DNA of 9,939 bases from Chloroflexota bacterium (GTDB lineage Bacteria; Chloroflexota; Limnocylindria; Limnocylindrales; CSP1-4), in assembly GCA_021789355.1 (NCBI GenBank), contig JAJYJR010000177.1, forward strand, positions 1 through 9,939. Reading direction: 5' to 3'. The position numbers and the translations under genes are program-made. Each line of letters begins with the position of its first letter. Position 1 is the stretch's first letter. Under the pieces are notes generated by a model. The model was not told the origin of the DNA. It ran no database searches and was given only the letters and a program-made list of their open reading frames with translations. Shown one piece after another: positions 5,126-9,939 of this stretch.

Positions 5126-5768
5126 CCCAGCTCCACCCGACGCCGATGGTCAGCCGCTGGACGAGTCCCGCAACGGGACGGAGTCCGCCGTCCTGCGACA
5201 GCGCTCGACCGAACAGCACGAGGCCGCCCGGGACCAGGACCCCGACGAGCCCCGACGTGAGCGCCCACGCCGGCCTCCCCGTCCGGGCGAAGCGCGCCGC
5301 GTACGTGAGCGCGGCCAGCCCCAGCGCGGCGAACACCTGCAGCGAGAACAGCCCGTGGAGCATGCCGCGCTGCGTCGGTGTCACCGGAGCGCCGCGGTCG
5401 GGAGCGCCGTATTCGACCGGGTCGGTCACGAACACGCCGGCCCCGACGAGGCCGATGGCGTACAGCCCCACGAAGCGAGCGCCCCACCGCGAGGCGGCCG
5501 GATGGTCCGCCGGCAACCGCAACAGCCCGCGCGAGCAGGCCAGCATCAGCATCCCGGTGGCGAGGAAGTTCGCCCGCTGCACCCAGCCGCGCTCTCCCAG
5601 GGCCAGGGCACTGACCGGCTCGCGCAACGGGTCGTACCCCTTGCGGCGCGCCCCCTCGAGCATGAACACGGCGACGAAGAGCGGGCCACCGACGGCGCCG
5701 CACGCCAGGAGTCGCCGTGTCCACGCATCGTGCCTGCTGCCCATGGCGGCATTGTCCGTCGTTTCCAC
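5076..5768 (-). CDS. DUF998 family integral membrane protein (intact copy)
   Basis: A 230-residue protein (222 if ATG 5744 is used) with about six membrane segments (approximately 19-38, 65-84, 97-115, 136-158, 169-187 and 201-221). Hallmarks of the DUF998 family include YDPLREPVSALALGERGWVQ, an acidic FVTDPVEYG loop and QRLTIGVGWSW near the end. Members are of unknown function and normally about 200-230 residues long, so this one is full length. GTG 5768 is preferred as the start because homology with the broken copy at 446-687 stops at the aligned start codon, where that copy has ATG; no good Shine-Dalgarno sequence is visible for either choice. The cyclase/ATPase gene ends 185 bases upstream on the same strand. 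Its 3' end overlaps the convergent TIM-barrel gene by 50 bases. The octamer GCAACGGG occurs twice inside (5170-5177 and 5624-5631) and marks the deletion ends seen in the paralogue. Confidence 0.88.
   Translation of the reverse strand: METTDNAAMGSRHDAWTRRLLACGAVGGPLFVAVFMLEGARRKGYDPLREPVSALALGERGWVQRANFLATGMLMLACSRGLLRLPADHPAASRWGARFVGLYAIGLVGAGVFVTDPVEYGAPDRGAPVTPTQRGMLHGLFSLQVFAALGLAALTYAARFARTGRPAWALTSGLVGVLVPGGLVLFGRALSQDGGLRPVAGLVQRLTIGVGWSWVSALALAARRAPPGAS
5170..5177. repeat. Short direct repeat GCAACGGG, left member in intact DUF998 gene
   Basis: Together with 5624-5631 it brackets the 454 bases missing from the paralogue at 446-687. The intact gene remains vulnerable to the same event. 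Confidence 0.8.
5624..5631. repeat. Short direct repeat GCAACGGG, right member in intact DUF998 gene
   Basis: Identical to 5170-5177, 454 bases away in the same orientation. The sequence to its right matches the broken copy from 551 onward almost perfectly. Confidence 0.8.
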
Positions 5769-5953
5769 GTTCTCGACGATCGCGAGCGGTCGCACCGCCG
5801 GCGTGACCTCGCCCACGATTCGTGCGCCCTCTCGGGCGTGATCCGGCTGGCCGGGCGGGTCCGTGCCAACTCGGCCATGGGCATCGGGACGCGCGTCCGG
5901 CTCATCGAGGCCTTCCGAGGGTGAAGCCGCGCACGATGCGGACGCGGCGGCGT

Positions 5954-8900
5954 CTACGACTGGTTCGGGGTGGGCTCCGAAACCGGGGCCGCTCGAGGGG
6001 TCGCCTCCGGCGTGCCGGGCCTGTCGCCGGCCTGGAGTGCGGCGTCGAGCCGTGCCAGCAGGGGGGATGCTCCGAGGCGGACAAGGATCCGACGGGTGTC
6101 GTCCGCCGCGGTCCCGACTTCGGGCAGAGCGGGATCGAGGAGGATGGCCATGTCGATCCCGGTCAGCGCCTCGTCGACCTGCAGGCCGAGGCCTCGCCAT
6201 GCCTGGAGCGCATCCCGGTACAGGCCGACCGCCTCGACGACGCGCCCATCCAGCGCCGCGAGCCCCGCCCGGATGGTCATCCGGCGCGCCTCGACCGCCG
6301 GGGCATGGAACCCGGCTCGGTCGATGGCCTCGAGCTCGGCCACCGCGCCCCCCGCGTCACGTTGCCAGAGCGCGGCGCGGGCAGCCGTCATCCGCTCCCC
6401 CGTGCCCGCGACACCGGCCATGACCTCGGCCGCGCGCCGCATGTCGGATGCCGCGTCTGCGAGGCGGCCGGCGGCAAAGGCGGCGTTGCCACTCGCGTCG
6501 TACAGCTGGCCGAGGGGCGAGAGCTCCGAGCTGTCCCCGACGAGCCGCCTGATCTCGTCCACCACCTCGGTGACGGGCTGGCCGCGGTAGGCCGCCACGA
6601 GCAGCGCGTTGGCGAGCAGGTCCACGCGTGCCTCCGGGGGCGGGTCGTCAGCGAGAGCGCCCGAGAGGACCTCCGCCGCCTCGTCCCAGCCCCCGAGCAG
6701 GAACGCCTGGAAGCCGACCCCGGTCGCGAAGCCGAACACCCAGTGCCGCTGCCCGACCCGTCGGGCGAGGGCCAGCCCCTCACGGTTTGCGTCGAGGCTG
6801 GCCGCCGGGTCGATCTCGCCCTGCGAGATCGTCCGGTTGTTCAGCGCGCGCAGCAACGTGCTCGTCAGCCCGTGCGTGCGCGCCAGGCGTTCGCCGGCCT
6901 CGATGACGCCGACACCTTCTCGGAGGCGGCCCAGGTCGCACAGAGCGGAGCCCTTGGTGATGAGCGTGTCCGCGAGCAGCGCGACGAGATCAGCGTGCTC
7001 GGCCACTTCGAGCGCCCGGTCGGCGATCTCGATCGCCCGCCGGTCGCTGCCGCTGATCATGTAGCTCCGGGCCAGCTGGCTGTGCAGCGCGACCAGGGCC
7101 GGGTCGTCGCCCAGGTCCGAGAACTCGGCGGCCGCGGATTCGAGCAGCTCGAGCGCCTGGGTCGAGCGACGCGCGGTCACGAGCAGCCGACCCGCGGCGG
7201 CGGTCGCGCGCGCGGCGCTCGGCCGGTCCCCCACCGTCCGGTACCGGTCGGCCGCCTGGCGGAGGAACGCCTCGGCGTCGTCGAAGCGGGCCGCCGCACC
7301 GGCCTCCTCGCCGAGGCGCTCGCCGAGGTCCGCGAGCTCGGCCGCGTCCGTTGCCACGCCGAGCGCCTGCTGCAGGAACGCGAGTGCCTGCTCGTGCGCC
7401 CCCAGTGCCGCTGCCCGCTCCGCGGCGCCCCTGAGCGTGATGCGCGCCTGGGTTGCCAGCGCGTCGGCTTCGGGGCCCTCCGCTGCATTGTCGTGGGCCG
7501 CCAGGTAGTGCCCGGCGAGAGCACCGACAAGCTCGTCGGCCCCCAGCGTCTCGAAATGGCGGGCGGCCGCCAGGTGGCGGGCCTTGCGGTCCGCCTTCGC
7601 GAGCGTGTTGTAGGCGACCTCGCGGATGAGAGCCTGCACGAACGCGTATTGCCCGCGCTCCGGGGAACGGGGGTCTGCCTCCAGCGTGAGGAGCTCGCGC
7701 CGCATGAGCGCGCGCAGGCGCGGCTCGAGAACCTGCGCGGTGATCCCCGACACGGCGGCCAGGCTCGCGAGCGTGAAGCTCTGGCCGAGCACGGAGGCGT
7801 CGGCGACGAGGGCCCGCTCGTCGGGGGGCAGAGCATCGAGGCGGCTGGAGACGAGCGCGGTGAGGGTCTCGGGCACGGCGAGCGAGGTGAGGTCGCCGGC
7901 CGGGGCGTACGTGTCGCCCTGCAGGACGAGCCGGCCCTCGGCGACGAGCATCCGCACGGTCTCCACGGCGTACAGCGGGACGCCGTCGGCACGCGCCACG
8001 ATGGCATGCACTGCGGGCTCGGGCAGCCCAGGCACCAGCCCGGCGAGCAGCTCGCGCATGGCCGCTTCCGGCAGCGGTTCGAGGTGGAGCGAGGAGAAGT
8101 TCCGCGTGCCCGCACCCCAGGTCGGACGTCTCTCCAGGAGGAGCGGCCGGGCGAGCGTGACCACGAAGAGCGGCGCGTTCCGGCTCCACTCCATGAGGTG
8201 CTCGACGAAGTCGATGAGCCCCGCGTCGGCGAAGTGGAAGTCCTCGAACGCGAGGACGACCGGCGCGCTGGCAGCGAGGCGCTCGAAGAACGTGCGCCAG
8301 GCGCCGAAGAGCTCCTCGGAGCCGCCGCCGCGCTCCACGCCCAGCAGCGCCAGGAGGGCGGGCTCGATCCATCGGCGTTCCTCGGCGTCCGGGACGTGCT
8401 CGGCCAGGGTGTCGCCGACCTTCGCCCTGGTAGTGCGCTCGTCGTCGGTCTCGAGGAGGCCGCACCGCTGGCGGACCATCTCGCCCAGGGCCCAGAAGCT
8501 GATCCCCTCGCCGTATGCAGGGCTCCGCCCGTCGTGCGACCAGATCGGCTCGACGAGCCCGTCGAGGTACTTGTGCAGCTCCCAGGCGAGGCGGCTCTTG
8601 CCGATGCCGGCCGGACCGATGACGGAGACGAGACGGGCGCGGCGGTCGCGTGACGTCGCGTGGTAGAGGTCCTTGAGCTGGCGCAGCTCGTCATCCCGCC
8701 CGACGAAGGGCGCCTCGAGCGTCTCGGCCCGGTTGCGTCCTCCCCGCTGGGCCACGACGCGCAGCGCGCGATACGCGGGGACGGGCGCCGACTTGCCCTT
8801 GAGGGTCTGCTCGCCCACCTCCTCGAAGACGATGGCCCGGGCCGCCGCGCGACACGTCGCGTCGCCGACGAGAACGGCCCCGGCCGGCGCCACCGACTGC

Positions 8901-9529
8901 AGGCGCGACGCGGTGTTCACGAGGTCGCCCGCGACCATACCCTGGTTCGCGGCCCCCAGGGTGACCGCGGCCTCGCCGGTCAGCACGCCCGCGCGCGCCT
9001 GGATGGCAGGCCCCAGCGTTCCGACCGAGGCGACGAGGTCGAGCGCCGCCCGCACCGCCCGTTCCGCGTCGTCCTCGTGTGCAGTCGGCGCGCCCCACAC
9101 GGCCATCACGGCGTCCCCGATGAACTTCTCGACGGTGCCGCCGTAGCGGCCGATCACGTCGGATGCAAGGTCGAAGTACCGCGTCAGGGTGTCGCGCACG
9201 TCCTCCGCGTCGCGCCCCTCGGCGAACGGGGTAAAGCCCACGAGGTCGGCGAACAGGACGCTCACGAGGCGGCGTTCGGCCTGGGGAGCCGGAACCATGC
9301 GGAACTCGGACGGAGCCTGCGGGGCCGAGCCGACTGGCCGCGCTTCGGAGCGCGGGTTCGGCGCGGCCTGGCCGCCTGCGCCGAGCGCTCCCCCACATTC
9401 GCCGCAGAAGCGGTCGCCCGGGTCGTTCTGGGCGCCGCACGCGGGACAGACGATGGCCAGCGGGGCGGCGCACTGTGAACAGAACTTGCGCCCCGGCCTG
9501 TTTTCGGCCCCGCAGCTCCCGCAGATCAC
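5954..9529 (-). CDS. Zinc-ribbon / class III adenylate cyclase / AAA-type ATPase / TPR signalling protein
   Basis: A 1191-residue soluble multidomain protein. A double zinc ribbon comes first (Cys3, 6, 17, 20 and Cys28, 31, 42, 45). The class III cyclase domain spans about 85-256, with metal-binding Asp95 (FADLVGFT) and Asp139 (EKFIGDAVMAVWG), base-contacting Lys135, and transition-state Asn205 and Arg209 (DLVNTASRL). The position that is normally the adenine-selecting Asp, seven residues before Asn205, is Met198. An AAA/STAND-like ATPase follows from about 274 (APFVGR), with Walker A GPAGIGKS (305-312) and Walker B VVLAFED (424-430). From about 650 to the end it is alanine/leucine-rich helical repeats of TPR type. 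The likely role is a cAMP-producing or nucleotide-sensing switch gated by protein contacts; no input signal can be named. The start chosen is GTG 9529, because family members begin at the first CxxC and GGGAGGG lies 12 bases upstream. Open sequence before it, to 9730, runs through the 74-base repeat and is not family-like. DUF998 follows after 185 bases. Confidence 0.93.
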   Translation of the reverse strand: MICGSCGAENRPGRKFCSQCAAPLAIVCPACGAQNDPGDRFCGECGGALGAGGQAAPNPRSEARPVGSAPQAPSEFRMVPAPQAERRLVSVLFADLVGFTPFAEGRDAEDVRDTLTRYFDLASDVIGRYGGTVEKFIGDAVMAVWGAPTAHEDDAERAVRAALDLVASVGTLGPAIQARAGVLTGEAAVTLGAANQGMVAGDLVNTASRLQSVAPAGAVLVGDATCRAAARAIVFEEVGEQTLKGKSAPVPAYRALRVVAQRGGRNRAETLEAPFVGRDDELRQLKDLYHATSRDRRARLVSVIGPAGIGKSRLAWELHKYLDGLVEPIWSHDGRSPAYGEGISFWALGEMVRQRCGLLETDDERTTRAKVGDTLAEHVPDAEERRWIEPALLALLGVERGGGSEELFGAWRTFFERLAASAPVVLAFEDFHFADAGLIDFVEHLMEWSRNAPLFVVTLARPLLLERRPTWGAGTRNFSSLHLEPLPEAAMRELLAGLVPGLPEPAVHAIVARADGVPLYAVETVRMLVAEGRLVLQGDTYAPAGDLTSLAVPETLTALVSSRLDALPPDERALVADASVLGQSFTLASLAAVSGITAQVLEPRLRALMRRELLTLEADPRSPERGQYAFVQALIREVAYNTLAKADRKARHLAAARHFETLGADELVGALAGHYLAAHDNAAEGPEADALATQARITLRGAAERAAALGAHEQALAFLQQALGVATDAAELADLGERLGEEAGAAARFDDAEAFLRQAADRYRTVGDRPSAARATAAAGRLLVTARRSTQALELLESAAAEFSDLGDDPALVALHSQLARSYMISGSDRRAIEIADRALEVAEHADLVALLADTLITKGSALCDLGRLREGVGVIEAGERLARTHGLTSTLLRALNNRTISQGEIDPAASLDANREGLALARRVGQRHWVFGFATGVGFQAFLLGGWDEAAEVLSGALADDPPPEARVDLLANALLVAAYRGQPVTEVVDEIRRLVGDSSELSPLGQLYDASGNAAFAAGRLADAASDMRRAAEVMAGVAGTGERMTAARAALWQRDAGGAVAELEAIDRAGFHAPAVEARRMTIRAGLAALDGRVVEAVGLYRDALQAWRGLGLQVDEALTGIDMAILLDPALPEVGTAADDTRRILVRLGASPLLARLDAALQAGDRPGTPEATPRAAPVSEPTPNQS

Positions 9530-9541
9530 GTCGCCAGAAGT

Positions 9542-9548
9542 CCCTCCC
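9542..9548 (-). promoter_or_regulatory. Ribosome binding site for the cyclase/ATPase gene
   Basis: On the minus strand this reads GGGAGGG, 12 bases before GTG 9529. The spacing is longer than ideal but no other in-frame start lies nearer, and this start places the zinc ribbon at residue 3 as in relatives. Confidence 0.5.
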
Positions 9549-9558
9549 AGGATCGAGA

Positions 9559-9571
9559 GTACGCAGCGTAC
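9559..9571. promoter_or_regulatory. Perfect inverted repeat GTACGC-A-GCGTAC upstream of the cyclase gene
   Basis: A 13-base palindrome with 6-base arms, about 30 bases upstream of the cyclase start at 9529. Its position would suit an operator overlapping the promoter or leader. Palindromes of this size are expected a few times by chance in 10 kb, so position is the only reason to list it. Confidence 0.25.
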
Positions 9572-9651
9572 CCGACAAAGCGGTCCCTGCGCGCCGGGAA
9601 CATGAGGCGCGGCGGAGACCCGGGGGCAGCCTCGACGACGGTCACCGTTCG

Positions 9652-9725
9652 GGCATGGGCAAGCGCCCCCGGACGGACTCGCGGGCGCACGAAGCAAAGG
9701 CCTCGACCCGCTCGCGTGGTACGCG
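9652..9725. repeat. 74-base interspersed repeat, copy 2
   Basis: Same orientation as copy 1 at 2648-2721, 65 of 74 bases identical with no gap. It lies in the 251-base gap between the cyclase start and the possible gene end at 9781. No coding frame is favoured by the differences, since the mismatches are spread without regard to codon position. Continuing homology to the right is short; copy 2 instead shares GCGACC after the core with the segment near 264-289. Confidence 0.8.
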
Positions 9726-9780
9726 ACCACTGGGTGATCAAGGGCCGTCTCGTTCGACGCGAAGTCACCGGCGCCGCGGG

Positions 9781-9939
9781 TCAGGCGCGGGCGATCTCCT
9801 CTCGTGTCGGGCCCTCTGCCGATCCCGCCTCGGGCTCGAGTGCGCCCCTCCTCTCACCTGTCCCTGGCAGGTGCGCGCGATGGCGCAGCGGGCTACGATC
9901 CACCGCGCGCCGATCCAGCGCGCGCGGATCCAGTACGCG
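9781..9939 (-). CDS. Possible C-terminal end of an unidentified minus-strand gene (cut by window edge)
   Basis: The minus strand is open from the right edge to a TGA at 9781-9783, giving 52 codons that end GPTREEIARA. The visible part begins with three pentapeptide units of the form R-[VA]-[LV]-D-[PR], encoded by a 15-base tandem repeat. I recognise no family. Third-position G/C is only moderately high, and the opposite strand also has a short open frame (ATG 9880, running off the edge), so coding is uncertain. If real, the gene would lie 251 bases upstream of the cyclase gene on the same strand. Confidence 0.3.
   Translation of the reverse strand, partial: RVLDPRALDRRAVDRSPLRHRAHLPGTGERRGALEPEAGSAEGPTREEIARA
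9896..9939. repeat. 15-base tandem repeat, about three units, cut by window edge
   Basis: Units are CGATCCACCGCGCGC (9896-9910), CGATCCAGCGCGCGC (9911-9925) and GGATCCAGTACGCG (9926-9939, one base short at the edge). Units 1 and 2 differ at one position; unit 3 is more diverged. The period is a multiple of three, so in the minus-strand frame it encodes a repeating pentapeptide. The full length of the array cannot be seen. Confidence 0.65.

Noticed and set aside
5822..8653. A 943-codon open frame on the plus strand
   Set aside because: It lies wholly antisense to the cyclase/ATPase gene over most of its length. Its translation is rich in Arg, Glu, Gly and Ala with no family match. Such long mirror frames arise from strong third-position G/C bias.
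2648..9725. The two 74-base repeats as ends of a mobile island carrying MerR to cyclase
   Set aside because: They are in direct orientation, 88% identical, and no integrase, transposase, tRNA or target duplication is visible. Fragments also occur outside the interval, which fits a dispersed repeat better than island boundaries.
9530..9730. N-terminal extension of the cyclase/ATPase protein by 67 residues
   Set aside because: The extension runs through the dispersed 74-base repeat and the untranslated leader with its ribosome site. Family members start at the zinc ribbon, so GTG 9529 is the better start.

Overview
This window is GC-rich (roughly 70% by eye) and reads like chromosomal DNA from a soil or sediment bacterium of the Actinomycetota or Chloroflexota type. 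The evidence is strong G/C bias at third codon positions, GTG and TTG starts, a very large zinc-ribbon/adenylate-cyclase/ATPase/TPR regulator, and a MerR-type promoter with a long G+C dyad. There are no rRNA or tRNA genes, no CRISPR array and no recognisable transposase. The phylum assignment is inference.

Layout, left to right. (1) The left edge cuts the N-terminus of a probable GntR-family regulator (minus strand, start at 95), preceded by an AT-rich promoter-like patch. A gene-free stretch follows. (2) At 446-687 (minus) lies a broken second copy of the DUF998 membrane-protein gene found intact further right. (3) A CPBP-family intramembrane protease gene (767-1678, minus) sits just upstream of that remnant on the same strand. 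It is divergent from an NTF2/SnoaL-like gene (about 1882-2430, plus). (4) A 489-base gap carries one copy of a 74-base interspersed repeat and a well-formed MerR-type promoter. It leads into a MerR/GyrI-like regulator (2920-3789) and a TIM-barrel protein related to glycoside hydrolases (3878-5125), both plus. Relatives of the latter are often labelled 'abortive infection protein'. (5) The TIM-barrel gene runs 50 bases into the end of the intact DUF998 gene (5076-5768, minus). Upstream of that on the same strand is a 1191-residue zinc-ribbon/class III cyclase/AAA-type ATPase/TPR protein (5954-9529). (6) The right edge holds the second 74-base repeat, a possible C-terminal end of another minus-strand gene, and a 15-base tandem repeat.

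How they may work together. The MerR regulator probably controls its own promoter and the TIM-barrel gene behind it. The cyclase/ATPase and DUF998 genes are codirectional with a 185-base gap and may or may not be cotranscribed. The most informative structural feature is the DUF998 duplication. The left copy has lost exactly 454 bases between two 8-base direct repeats that are still visible in the intact copy, which shifts the frame. Its two halves also differ in divergence from the intact gene. No complete, clearly new defence or mobile system can be demonstrated here. The MerR plus TIM-barrel pair is the best candidate for an uncharacterised function.
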